DNA of 64,000 nucleotides, taken from assembly GCA_910586255.1 (NCBI GenBank), contig CAJUHR010000016.1, positions 19,489 to 83,488 of the forward strand, given 5' to 3'. This document shows positions 17,995-27,826 of this stretch, piece by piece. Each line of letters starts with the position of its first letter. Position 1 is the stretch's first letter. The DNA is from an uncultured Lachnospiraceae bacterium. Lineage in GTDB: Bacteria; Bacillota; Clostridia; Lachnospirales; Lachnospiraceae. The position numbers were made by a program, and so were the translations under genes. Below the pieces are notes generated by a model, which made no database searches, had not been told where the DNA came from, and saw nothing but the letters and a program-made list of their open reading frames with translations.

Positions 17995-18296
17995 ATGTCT
18001 GGCTTGCGGGTAAAAGTAGTGGATTATTTCCTGTCAGAGAGAAAGGGTCGCCGGCTGAAAGCCCTTTTCAGTTCAGATAATTTCACGAAATTCTCATGGG
18101 AGCTGCACAGCTGAAGGGTTTGCCGACAGAGTAATCCTATATCGGCATCATAGGTAGGCTGTGACGGAGGATGCACGTTACGCAATGATAAGTGTCTGGG
18201 TGGAGAGCAGATCCGCGCAGAAATCAGGGTGGTACCACGGTATTTTGTCGTCCCTTTGTGATCGGAAACGATGGCAGAGGGGCGTTTTTTGTTTGG
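17995..18296 (+). promoter_or_regulatory. T-box leader, probably phenylalanine-specific
   Basis: The T-box sequence AGGGTGGTACCACGG is at 18226-18240. An AGAGAG/GGCTG region typical of Stem I lies near 18037-18062. A rho-independent terminator follows. A TTC triplet near 18088 could be the specifier but I could not fold it with certainty. T-boxes sense uncharged tRNA: binding stabilises the antiterminator so the synthetase genes are read. Phe identity is taken from the pheS-pheT genes downstream. The left boundary is approximate. Confidence 0.88.
18249..18290 (+). terminator. T-box attenuator terminator
   Basis: CGTCCCTTT pairs with AGAGGGGCG around a short loop, followed by six T. It overlaps the alternative antiterminator side of the T-box. 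Confidence 0.8.
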
Positions 18297-18426
18297 TAAT
18301 GGATGCATCCCGGCAGCAGTTCGGGAAATTTGGGATTATGTATCCTGTGAAGGAAAAGGTTTCGCGCTGAAAGATAAAGCAGAAAAAGCAAAGCAGAGAA
18401 AAGAAAACAGAGAAAGGAAAGAAAAT

Positions 18427-19446
18427 ATGAGAGAACGGTTGGAAAAGATCAAGGAGGAAGCTCTAAAGCAGATTGAAGCCTCCGATGCTTTGGAGAAGCT
18501 AAACGACATCCGAGTGGCTTATCTTGGGAAAAAGGGCCAACTTACCAGTGTGCTAAAAAGCATGAAGGATGTATCCCCGGAGGAGCGTCCCAAGGTAGGG
18601 CAAATGGTCAATGACGCACGGGCGCTGATTGAGGCCAGGCTGGAGGAAACCAGGGAATTGCTGGCGAAAAAGGCCAGGGAGGAGCAGCTAAAGCGGGAGG
18701 TTATCGATGTAACCCTTCCGGCAAAGAAGGCCGAGATCGGCCACAGCCATCCTAATATGGTGGCATTAAAGGAGGTTGAGCGGATCTTTGTGGGTATGGG
18801 TTACGAGGTGGTGGAGGGCCCGGAGGTGGAGTATCAGGACTACAATTTCACCAAGCTGAACATTCCGCCGGGCCATCCGGCCAGAGACGAGCAGGATACC
18901 TTTTTCATCAATCCGGAAATCTGTCTTCGTTCCCAGACCTCCCCGGTGCAGGCCCGCACCATGGAGAAGGGCAAGCTGCCGATCCGCATGATCGCCCCAG
19001 GGCGGGTGTTCCGCTCCGATGAGGTGGACGCCACCCACTCTCCATCCTTCCACCAGGTAGAAGGGCTGGTGATCGACAAGCACATCACCTTTGCCGACTT
19101 AAAGGGAACCTTGGCAGAGTTTGCCAGAGAGCTGTTCGGGGAAGAGACAAAGGTCAAGTTCCGCCCCCATCATTTCCCCTTCACCGAGCCCAGCGCAGAA
19201 GTGGATGTGAGCTGCTTTAAGTGCGGCGGAAAAGGCTGCCGTTTCTGCAAAGGCTCCGGCTGGATTGAGATTTTAGGCTGTGGAATGGTACATCCTCACG
19301 TACTGGAAATGTGCGGCATTGATCCAGCGGAATACACAGGCTTTGCCTTCGGGGTAGGATTAGAGAGAATTGCTCTCTTGAAATATGAGATTGATGATAT
19401 GAGATTGCTCTACGAAAACGACATTCGGTTTTTGAGACAATTTTGA
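18427..19446 (+). CDS. pheS: Phenylalanine-tRNA ligase alpha subunit
   Basis: A 339-residue protein, normal length for PheS. The coiled-coil N-terminus (about 1-85) is followed by the class II synthetase core with HPARDEQDTF, TSPVQARTM (motif 2 region), FHQVEGLVID and FGVGLERIALL (motif 3). It charges tRNA-Phe as an alpha2-beta2 complex with PheT. The start at 18427 is preferred over an upstream in-frame ATG at 18271 that lies inside the T-box terminator, and AAAGGAAAG precedes it. It is controlled by the T-box. Unusually, 259 bases with large hairpins separate it from pheT. Confidence 0.97.
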   Translation: MRERLEKIKEEALKQIEASDALEKLNDIRVAYLGKKGQLTSVLKSMKDVSPEERPKVGQMVNDARALIEARLEETRELLAKKAREEQLKREVIDVTLPAKKAEIGHSHPNMVALKEVERIFVGMGYEVVEGPEVEYQDYNFTKLNIPPGHPARDEQDTFFINPEICLRSQTSPVQARTMEKGKLPIRMIAPGRVFRSDEVDATHSPSFHQVEGLVIDKHITFADLKGTLAEFARELFGEETKVKFRPHHFPFTEPSAEVDVSCFKCGGKGCRFCKGSGWIEILGCGMVHPHVLEMCGIDPAEYTGFAFGVGLERIALLKYEIDDMRLLYENDIRFLRQF

Positions 19447-19463
19447 TTGGCAATGAGGCATGC

Positions 19464-19581
19464 GGGAAGGAAGTGGCGGCTCGGCTCAGAAGAGAGCTTG
19501 CTTTCTTCTGAGCCGAGCCGCCACTTCCTTCCCATAGGGCGAAGCCCTCAAGCTCTAAAGGCGAAGCCTTTAGAGCTTGAG
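19464..19581. repeat. Two strong inverted repeats in the pheS-pheT spacer
   Basis: First: perfect 30-base arms at 19464-19493 and 19504-19533 with a 10-base loop. Second: perfect 16-base arms at 19547-19562 and 19566-19581 with loop GAA. A small AGGGC/GCCCT hairpin lies between them (19536-19548). No T-tract follows. The rest of the spacer (19582-19689) repeats words such as GCGAAGCC and AGCCATGGAGC and holds no gene. Confidence 0.92.
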
Positions 19582-19705
19582 CATGCCGGAAATACCTGGG
19601 GCGAAGCCATGGAGCCTAAAGCAAGCTGCAGCCCCCCCAAGCAATCAAGACAAAGCCATGGAGCCCAAAACAAGCCACAACACAGAATAAAAAGGAGACC
19701 ATCAC

Positions 19706-22126
19706 ATGAACACAGCACTATCATGGATCAAAGCATACGTTCCGGACCTAAACGCCACAGCCCAGGAATACACCGATGCAATGACCCTGTCAGGAAGCAA
19801 GGTAGAAGGCTATCAATGCCTGGACAAAAACCTGGAAAAAATCATAACAGGCCAGATCACAAAGATCGAGCGCCACCCGGACGCAGACAAGCTGATCATC
19901 TGCCAGGTAGATATCGGCACGACCACCATCCAGATCGTCACCGGCGCCCCCAACGTGAAGGAAGGAGACAAGGTGCCGGTAGTCTTAGACGGCGGCAAGG
20001 TGGCCGGAGGCCATGACGGCGGTCCTCTTCCGGAAGAAGGAATCCGGATCAAAAAAGGAAAGCTGCGGGGAATCGAGTCAGAAGGCATGATGTGTTCCAT
20101 CGAGGAATTAGGCTCCTCCCGCGACATGTACCCCGATGCCCCGGAGCTTGGGATTTACATTCTTCCCCAGGACATTCCCATCGGCGTGGATGCCATAGAG
20201 GTATTAGGCCTTCATGATACAGTATTTGAGTACGAGATTACCTCCAACCGGGTAGACTGCTACAGCGTGGTTGGCTTAGCCAGAGAGGCAGCCGCCACCT
20301 TCCGCAAAAAATTCCACCCGCCTGTGGTCACTCCCACCGGAAACAGCGAGGACATTCACAATTACCTGACTGTCCAGATAGAGGACACCAGGCTGTGTCC
20401 CCGCTACTGTGCCCGCATGGTGAAAAATATAAAGCTGGCTCCCTCGCCGGAGTGGATGCAGCGCAGACTGGCTGCCAGCGGGATCCGTCCCATCAACAAC
20501 ATTGTTGACATCACCAACTATGTGATGGAGGAGTACGGCCAGCCCATGCACGCCTTTGACTACGATCTGATCAGCGGCCACAAGATTATCGTAAAATGCG
20601 CCAGGGACGGCGATGAGTTCCAGACCTTAGACGGTCAGGTCCGCAAGCTGGACAGCACGGTTCTCATGATCAATGACGGAGAAAAGGAAGTAGGCATTGC
20701 CGGAATCATGGGCGGTGAAAATTCCAAGATAACCGATGACGTAAAAACCATGGTTTTTGAGGCGGCATGCTTTGACGGCACCAACATTCGTCTGTCTGCC
20801 AAAAAGCTGGGTCTGCGGACCGATGCCTCCGGAAAGTTTGAAAAGGGACTGGATCCCAACAATGCCGAGGCAGCCGTCAACCGGGCCTGTCAGCTGATCG
20901 AGGAGCTGGGCGCCGGAGAGGTGGTGGGCGGAATCATTGACGTCTATCCCGTGAAGAGAGAGCCGGTGCGGGTGAAATTTGATCCGGATAAGATCAATTC
21001 TCTGTTAGGCACAGAGATCGAAGCCTCCCGGATGAAGCAATATTTTGAAATGCTGGAGCTGGGCTTTGATGAGGAGACACAGGAGGTAATCGCTCCGACC
21101 TTCCGTCAGGATATTAACTGCCTGGCAGATTTGGCGGAGGAAGTGGCAAGATTTTTCGGTTACGACAATATTCCAACCACCCTTCCCTCCGGGGAGGCCA
21201 CAACCGGAAAACTGTCCTATAAGCTGCGGATTGAGGAGATTGCCCGTCAGGTGGCAGAGTTCTCCGGATTCAGCCAGAGCATGACCTACTCCTTTGAGAG
21301 CCTCAAGGTTTTTGATAAACTGATGATACCGGAAAACGACAGCCTGCGGCAGGTGGTGACGATCCAGAATCCTTTGGGAGAGGATTTCAGCATTATGCGC
21401 ACCACTCCCTTAAACGGTCTCCTGACCTCCCTGTCCACCAACTATAACCGGAGAAACAAGGACGTAAAGCTTTACGAGCTGGCAAATATTTATCTTCCGA
21501 AGGAGCTTCCCCTTACGGACCTTCCCGATGAACGGATGCAGTTTACCTTAGGCATGTACGGCGCTGGTGATTTCTATACCATGAAGGGCGTGGTGGAGGA
21601 ATTGTTTGACAAGTTAGGGATGGAGAAAAAGATTCATTACAATCCCCAGTGCGATCGTCCTTACCTTCACCCGGGAAGAAAAGCAGACATTGTGTACGAA
21701 AAGACCGTGGTAGGCTACCTGGGCGAGCTTCATCCGGAGGTGGCTGACAATTACAGAATCGGCGAGCGGACCTATGTGGCGGTTCTTGATATGCCGGCGG
21801 TAATACCCTTCGCTGATTTTGACAGAAAATATCAGGGTCTGGCAAAATATCCGGCAGTGACCAGAGATCTCAGCATGGTGGTGCCCAAGGAAATTCTGGT
21901 AGGCCAGATTGAGGATGTGTTGGCCCAGAGAGGCGGCAAGCTGTTGGAAAGCTACAAGCTCTTTGACATCTATGAGGGCTCTCAGATATTGGCTGGATTT
22001 AAGTCAGTGGCATATTCCATCACCTTCCGGGCCAAGGACCACACCCTGACGGATGACGAAGTGAATGCGGTGATGAAGAAGATCCTGAACGGGCTTTCGG
22101 GTCTGGGGATCGAGCTGCGGGCGTAA
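19706..22126 (+). CDS. pheT: Phenylalanine-tRNA ligase beta subunit
   Basis: An 806-residue protein, full length. An EMAP-type tRNA-binding domain is near residues 38-155 (ERHPDADKLIICQV). The B3/B4 editing region contains NRVDCYSVVGLAREAA and GQPMHAFDYD. The B5 domain (about 405-475) and the catalytic-like core follow. The FDX-ACB anticodon-binding domain is at the C-terminus (KYPAVTRDLSMVV). It forms the alpha2-beta2 synthetase with PheS. AAAAGGAGA precedes the start. It is probably read from the same T-box transcript if that passes the spacer hairpins. Confidence 0.97.
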   Translation: MNTALSWIKAYVPDLNATAQEYTDAMTLSGSKVEGYQCLDKNLEKIITGQITKIERHPDADKLIICQVDIGTTTIQIVTGAPNVKEGDKVPVVLDGGKVAGGHDGGPLPEEGIRIKKGKLRGIESEGMMCSIEELGSSRDMYPDAPELGIYILPQDIPIGVDAIEVLGLHDTVFEYEITSNRVDCYSVVGLAREAAATFRKKFHPPVVTPTGNSEDIHNYLTVQIEDTRLCPRYCARMVKNIKLAPSPEWMQRRLAASGIRPINNIVDITNYVMEEYGQPMHAFDYDLISGHKIIVKCARDGDEFQTLDGQVRKLDSTVLMINDGEKEVGIAGIMGGENSKITDDVKTMVFEAACFDGTNIRLSAKKLGLRTDASGKFEKGLDPNNAEAAVNRACQLIEELGAGEVVGGIIDVYPVKREPVRVKFDPDKINSLLGTEIEASRMKQYFEMLELGFDEETQEVIAPTFRQDINCLADLAEEVARFFGYDNIPTTLPSGEATTGKLSYKLRIEEIARQVAEFSGFSQSMTYSFESLKVFDKLMIPENDSLRQVVTIQNPLGEDFSIMRTTPLNGLLTSLSTNYNRRNKDVKLYELANIYLPKELPLTDLPDERMQFTLGMYGAGDFYTMKGVVEELFDKLGMEKKIHYNPQCDRPYLHPGRKADIVYEKTVVGYLGELHPEVADNYRIGERTYVAVLDMPAVIPFADFDRKYQGLAKYPAVTRDLSMVVPKEILVGQIEDVLAQRGGKLLESYKLFDIYEGSQILAGFKSVAYSITFRAKDHTLTDDEVNAVMKKILNGLSGLGIELRA

Positions 22127-22155
22127 TTGAAGTTTATTTAATGATGGTATTTGCA

Positions 22156-22203
22156 CAGGCAATGAGCCAGGGTCAGTCAGTTCTGACCCTGGCTCATTGC
22201 CTG
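22156..22203. repeat. Perfect 21-base inverted repeat after pheT
   Basis: Arms CAGGCAATGAGCCAGGGTCAG and its complement at 22183-22203 enclose a 6-base loop. It lacks a T-tract on either strand. It may end pheST transcripts, or be a mobile palindrome that truncated the reverse-strand gene next to it. Confidence 0.85.
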
Positions 22204-23063
22204 CAGGGAACTTGTTACAGCTGATAGATGTGCCTTATATATTAAAAAAGAAGAGGCTGTGTGATAACCATCATACCATTCCCGAAGGGAGCCTCTTGAG
22301 ATTTTTGGATGTTTTGTTGTTTGGAGGTGAATTTTGAACAGAGCATCAACTTCCCAATCAGAGAATCCAAAATACTGTCCGTATTTCTCTTTTACAGCCC
22401 TATCATACTCATCAAACATATTTAGCTTGGAGCCATCTGAGTATTTGGTAATGGGCAGGATTCCGGTCATATAGGCCAATTCTACATATTCCTGATCCTT
22501 GAGCAGATTCTTGAAAAAATTAAGACAGTTAGCCTGATCTGCTCCTGTGATAAATGGCATGTGGAATACTGCGTCCCATTCGTCAATAACAAAAACAAAT
22601 TTTTCCTTTGTTTTCCGGAAATTTCATCCAGAATATCCCACAAGGCTTTTACTGTATCAATTGACAGGTCATGATATGCTTTGGCAAGGTCATGGTTAAT
22701 TCCATCCTGTATACGGGCAATATACTGTCTGTAATTGGCGCGGTCTCTTGGCGTCTCGCTGAAATCGATGTAAACAACATTATGTTTGTTTAAATGGGCC
22801 TTATAATTTTCACTCCTGGCAATCGCCAGCCGTTCAAATAATGTTCCGGAATCAACAGCCCTTTCAAAAAATAAGGCAACCATATTTGCCATAACACTTT
22901 TCCCAAAACGCCGTGGTCCCGTGATACATAAATATTTCTGTCCATCTACTTCCACTGTATTTAAAATATCTTCAAGGAGCAGTGATTTATCTACAAAGAA
23001 ACGTGTTCCGGCAATTTCCCTGTATGATTCAAACGGCACTCTGCTGTTCAGATATTTTCCCAC
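22177..23063 (-). pseudogene. Frameshifted and truncated AAA-ATPase-like protein (PF09820/DUF1703 type)
   Basis: The N-terminal frame (from 23063) shows FESYREIAG, Walker A-like TGPRRFGKSV and YIDFSETPRD. It shifts frame in the five-base T run at 22600-22604. Restoring one base gives Walker B FVFVIDEWDAVFH and joins the second frame, which continues through DQEYVELAYMTGILP and ISRGSLREWYDGYH. The usual C-terminal nuclease-like part of this 500-600 residue family is missing. The frame runs into the palindrome at 22156-22203. The family is common in anaerobe accessory regions. A sequencing error could explain the frameshift but not the truncation. Confidence 0.82.
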
Positions 23064-24611
<1,548 letters not shown>

Positions 24612-24626
24612 TAAATCATAACAAGG

Positions 24627-24661
24627 GAGATACCCGTAGCAGACTACAGGTGTCTCTTTTT
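24627..24661 (+). terminator. eno terminator
   Basis: GAGATACC pairs with GGTGTCTC, with an inner GTAG/CTAC stem, then a T-tract. A similar GGGAGATA...TATCTC hairpin recurs after the ABC-F gene near 30152. Confidence 0.8.
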
Positions 24662-24722
24662 CCGTGGAAGCCTCTACTTCTATGTAGCCGAGACGAATGA
24701 CAGATACCTTATAGCGGCTCAT
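24654..24722 (-). pseudogene. Truncated small gene, DpnD/PcfM-like start
   Basis: A strong ribosome site (AAGGAGA) leads into MSRYKVSVIRLGYIEVEAST, which resembles the start of small DpnD/PcfM-type proteins. After about 22 residues the frame runs into the eno terminator and then antisense eno sequence with no matching character. It is best read as a gene cut off when the hairpin arrived. The family assignment is weak because so little remains. Confidence 0.4.
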
Positions 24723-24801
24723 TTCGTTTTTCTCCTTCTGATATATATGAACAGTTTTTTACTTTTACAGTATATCAGACCTTTGTGACAGTGCATGTCT
24801 T

Positions 24802-24841
24802 TATAGAAAAAATCAGCGGGAAAGTGCTGATTTTTTCTATA
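24802..24841. terminator. Terminator of the XRE regulator, bidirectional
   Basis: A 16-base perfect stem (TATAGAAAAAATCAGC and complement) with an 8-base loop. The A/T-rich arms give T-tracts in both directions. It touches the stop codon of the leftward regulator gene. Confidence 0.85.
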
Positions 24842-25180
24842 TTAAAGCTTATCAATAACCGTTGCCAGTGTCCGGATGATAACAAGATATTTTTCAAACT
24901 GTTTCTCATCAGAGCTTCTCTGGATTTCTCCCAGAATCTCATCCAAAAGCTCCTTTTTCTGAGGCTCCTCGCCGAAAAGAAGGGAGTCGGCCGATACCCC
25001 TAAGCCGGTGGATATTTTTACCAGAGTCTCCATACTCATTTTGCGGTCGCCCCGCTCGATATTGCCGTAAAAGGCGGTTGTGATTCCACATCGCTCGGAG
25101 GCTGTCTCCTGGGTCAGTCCCTGCTGCTCCCGAAAGGCACGGATTCTCTGGCCTATTTTTTTGTAATCAATATTTTCCAT
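24842..25180 (-). CDS. XRE-family transcriptional regulator
   Basis: A 112-residue protein. Residues 8-65 form a helix-turn-helix of the Cro/C1 type (IRAFREQQGLTQETASERCG then FYGNIERG). A short charged C-terminal helix probably dimerises. It binds DNA as a repressor or activator. Its target is unknown. It is a single-gene unit followed by a terminator and preceded by a 437-base gap with hairpins, where it may bind. Confidence 0.88.
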   Translation of the reverse strand: MENIDYKKIGQRIRAFREQQGLTQETASERCGITTAFYGNIERGDRKMSMETLVKISTGLGVSADSLLFGEEPQKKELLDEILGEIQRSSDEKQFEKYLVIIRTLATVIDKL

Positions 25181-25245
25181 AGAAATCTCCTTGTTGACAC
25201 AAGACTGCGCATATTTACGGCAGTTTCCGTACAGTTATGGGCCAA

Positions 25246-25316
25246 AGCATATGCCCCATCGCCGCAGGCGATTTCAAATGGGTATATGCTGTACCGTTCA
25301 CAGGGCACCTGTGAAC
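25246..25316. repeat. Three hairpins in the gap upstream of the XRE gene
   Basis: AGCATATGCCCCA pairs imperfectly with TGGGTATATGCT around an inner ATCGCC-GCA-GGCGAT hairpin. A separate GTTCACAGG-GCA-CCTGTGAAC hairpin follows at 25296-25316. No gene lies in 25181-25499. These could be regulator sites or part of an intergenic repeat. Confidence 0.6.
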
Positions 25317-25499
25317 AGCAATAAAGAAACACACAAAATACATGTCCTTTGATACTAATATTTTCACAGAGGAGTTTTTATATGTAAATCAACCAATAGA
25401 ATTAAAATATATTGCTTGTAAGCATTGAGAATGGTATAATCTATTGAGATAGCGACTATTTTTCCAAAATGACATTTTCTGTCTCTTTTGTCTGATAAA

Positions 25500-25581
25500 A
25501 TGATACCAAAGTCAAAAGGCTGTAAAATCCGATGCAGGTTTGCCTGAAAGAGGATTTTTGACCTTCGGACCCTGGTATCAT
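25500..25581. repeat. Palindromic repeat, copy 1
   Basis: Perfect 9-base terminal inverted repeats ATGATACCA/TGGTATCAT, with an inner pair GTCAAAA/TTTTTGAC, enclose about 35 bases. A shorter relative lies at 48061-48091. It sits just before the WYL gene and includes its likely -35 box. Confidence 0.7.
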
Positions 25582-25586
25582 AAAAT
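25558..25586 (+). promoter_or_regulatory. Promoter of the WYL regulator
   Basis: TTGACC and TAAAAT with 17 bases between. The -35 box lies inside the palindromic repeat, so the repeat may have supplied the promoter. Confidence 0.45.
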
Positions 25587-25617
25587 ATAATTTTGAAAAC
25601 AAAAGAAGGGCTGTATT

Positions 25618-26589
25618 ATGGGGAAGGACAAAAAATATATATCCAAGCATAACCGGATTTTAGAGATTTACCATCGTCTTTTGTCCGGTGAGGTGATTGA
25701 GAAACAAAAGGCCGCCGAGGAGTACGGCGTAAATCCCCGTTCTATTCAGCGGGATATCGATTCAATTCGCGATTTTTGTTCTAACCTTGCCGTAAGCTAT
25801 GGAGAGGTGATGGAGATCCGGTATGACCGCCGTGCAGGGGGATATCGGATTGTCAATAAAAAAATATCTGCATTGTCAGAGGGAGAATTGTTTGTCACTT
25901 TAAAGATTCTCTTGGAGAGCAGATCTCTTACAAAGGTGGAGATGAAAAGCATTGTCAGCAATCTGATGGAAAAATGCCTTCCCATAGAGGAACGGAAAAA
26001 GATGGAGGATCTTATCTCCAACGAGCTGTTTCACTATGTGGAGCCAAGACACAAGAAAAAGCTTGTCAGCCAGATCTGGGATTTGGGCTTAGCAGTTTAT
26101 TCTCACCGGGAGGTGAGTCTGGAATATAAGAAGGTAAACGGCGAGATCACAAAGGCGGCGGTCAAGCCGGTGGGGATCATGGAGTCCGAGTTTTATTTTT
26201 ACCTGATCGCCTATATCGGAGATAAACACAGAGAGTATCCGGGATACCCTACCATTTACCGTGTTGACCGGATTGTGAATTATCAGATTTCGGACAAGAT
26301 ATTTTATGTTCCCTATAAGGACCGGTTTGAGGAGGGGGAGTTTCGGAAAAGGATTTCCTTTATGTATGGAGGAAAGCTGCACAAGATCCGTCTTTTGTAC
26401 AAGGGAGCGGATATCAATCTGGTTCTCGACCGCATTCCCACTGCCCAGGCGGTGAGAGGGGAGGACGGAAGCTTTGTGGTGACGGCGGAGATCTACGGGG
26501 ATATGGGACTGGATTTTTGGCTGAACGGGCAGAGGGATGTGGAGATTTTGGAGGGAGGATATGAGGAAGGAGCAAAGACAGAGACATAA
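25618..26589 (+). CDS. WYL-domain transcriptional regulator
   Basis: A 323-residue protein. An N-terminal winged helix (about residues 10-75, with AAEEYGVNPRSIQRDIDSI) is followed by a WYL domain (about 145-225) and a C-terminal WCX-like part. WYL regulators sense nucleic acid or nucleotide ligands and often control defence loci. It leads five AT-rich same-strand genes, the next starting 42 bases on. Control of that operon is inference from position. Confidence 0.88.
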   Translation: MGKDKKYISKHNRILEIYHRLLSGEVIEKQKAAEEYGVNPRSIQRDIDSIRDFCSNLAVSYGEVMEIRYDRRAGGYRIVNKKISALSEGELFVTLKILLESRSLTKVEMKSIVSNLMEKCLPIEERKKMEDLISNELFHYVEPRHKKKLVSQIWDLGLAVYSHREVSLEYKKVNGEITKAAVKPVGIMESEFYFYLIAYIGDKHREYPGYPTIYRVDRIVNYQISDKIFYVPYKDRFEEGEFRKRISFMYGGKLHKIRLLYKGADINLVLDRIPTAQAVRGEDGSFVVTAEIYGDMGLDFWLNGQRDVEILEGGYEEGAKTET

Positions 26590-26631
26590 AAGAGAATTTG
26601 AGAACACATTAATACAAAGGAGGTGAAAAAA

Positions 26632-26898
26632 TTGTGCTGTTTTCTGACAATAATTCTTATTGTTTTGGCATGCTGGTTTCTTTACAATAAAAACCATACA
26701 GAAACCAGGAAAAGAACCAAGATTAGAGAGAAGTACCGTTGTCAAGAGGGAGAATTTGATATTCGGGGACATAGGGATGACTTTATAATAAGCAAAAATA
26801 AGAATATTGACTTCCTGGTAAAAGATGGAATGATTGTTGCAGGCAGGGATAAAAGAGTTGACAAAAATTTTGTGTTTTACGGAGGAGATAAATCATGA
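26632..26898 (+). CDS. Small single-pass membrane protein
   Basis: An 88-residue protein with a TTG start, chosen because AAGGAGGTG lies 8 bases before it, whereas the in-frame GTG at 26623 overlaps that ribosome site. Residues 1-18 are a hydrophobic anchor rich in Leu/Ile/Cys. The rest is basic and beta-rich, with no known motif. Its stop overlaps the next start (ATGA), so the two are translationally coupled. A possible membrane-bound inhibitor or partner of the downstream proteins. Confidence 0.65.
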   Translation: MCCFLTIILIVLACWFLYNKNHTETRKRTKIREKYRCQEGEFDIRGHRDDFIISKNKNIDFLVKDGMIVAGRDKRVDKNFVFYGGDKS

Positions 26899-27821
26899 AC
26901 ATAATTGACGACATGCTGGACTGGGCGGCAGATAAGGTACAGACATTTACCGGAGAAAAAGAAAGGCGTCAATTGGTACAGGAATATAAGGACACATACA
27001 TACAATTTAAAAATTCTGTGGAGCATTTGATAGAAATCGTTAATGATAAAATCCGTGAGTTTAATGAGCAAATTTTACTGTTAAACGATTTGAGAAAAGA
27101 GAAGGTAAAGAACAATATTAACAGCCTTTGGGCATTTCTTTCCAAATTTGGTCCGGTTAAAGAAGCAGGTGAATACGCAAAGGAAGAGGAGTCTCTGACA
27201 ATGGCTTTTCCCACAAAAGAATTTGAAGAAAAGGAAGCTTATATAACAGAAATAGACTGGAGCAAGGAGGATGTTTTTATAAACACCTTTTTTACCAGTC
27301 CTATTGGCATGAAAATAAAAACAAGAAAGCAGAATTTGTCCATAAAGGAAGAACTGGGAGAATTTCATTTGCTGATTGAGGAAACCCTGAATCAGCTTCA
27401 GCTAAAGACAGAACGGGTGGAAATGGACAGCGAAATAGCAGAAATTTATATATTTTGTATAAAGACAATAGCAGAATATATTGTTCGTGTTATTTTGCCG
27501 GAATTGGAAGTTGTGGAAGCATTTTTTCAGGCATTAAAAATAAAAAATGAAATCGTATCTGGAAATAAGCTGGAAGAGATTTCCTTTTCTACGGATTTGA
27601 CACTTTTAAAAGACACAGTATATAACAAACATTTTCTGTTTGTCAAAAATGTTTTTATGTTTTATATTTTATCATGCAAGATATACGACACGCCTGTTCT
27701 TACGAAGCTGCTTAAGGGAGAGTCTGATGAGATCGATAAAATAACTCTGATTTCAAATAAACAGGCATTGCTGGAAATGAAGGATAGAATAGATGGAAAT
27801 CTGATATTTAAGAGAGGATAA
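26895..27821 (+). CDS. Unknown helical protein
   Basis: A 308-residue protein, mostly helical and charged, with a coiled-coil-like N-terminal third (about residues 20-75). A hydrophobic stretch near 245-260 (FVKNVFMFYILSC) may contact membrane. I recognise no domain. The start overlaps the previous stop by 4 bases, and the next gene begins 5 bases after its stop. This tight packing suggests a complex with the HNH-like protein. Confidence 0.65.
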   Translation: MNIIDDMLDWAADKVQTFTGEKERRQLVQEYKDTYIQFKNSVEHLIEIVNDKIREFNEQILLLNDLRKEKVKNNINSLWAFLSKFGPVKEAGEYAKEEESLTMAFPTKEFEEKEAYITEIDWSKEDVFINTFFTSPIGMKIKTRKQNLSIKEELGEFHLLIEETLNQLQLKTERVEMDSEIAEIYIFCIKTIAEYIVRVILPELEVVEAFFQALKIKNEIVSGNKLEEISFSTDLTLLKDTVYNKHFLFVKNVFMFYILSCKIYDTPVLTKLLKGESDEIDKITLISNKQALLEMKDRIDGNLIFKRG

Positions 27822-27826
27822 CCCCT

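Noticed and set aside
19447..20016. 189-codon forward frame between pheS and pheT
   Set aside because: It reads through the inverted repeats and overlaps pheT in another frame, with a basic low-information product.
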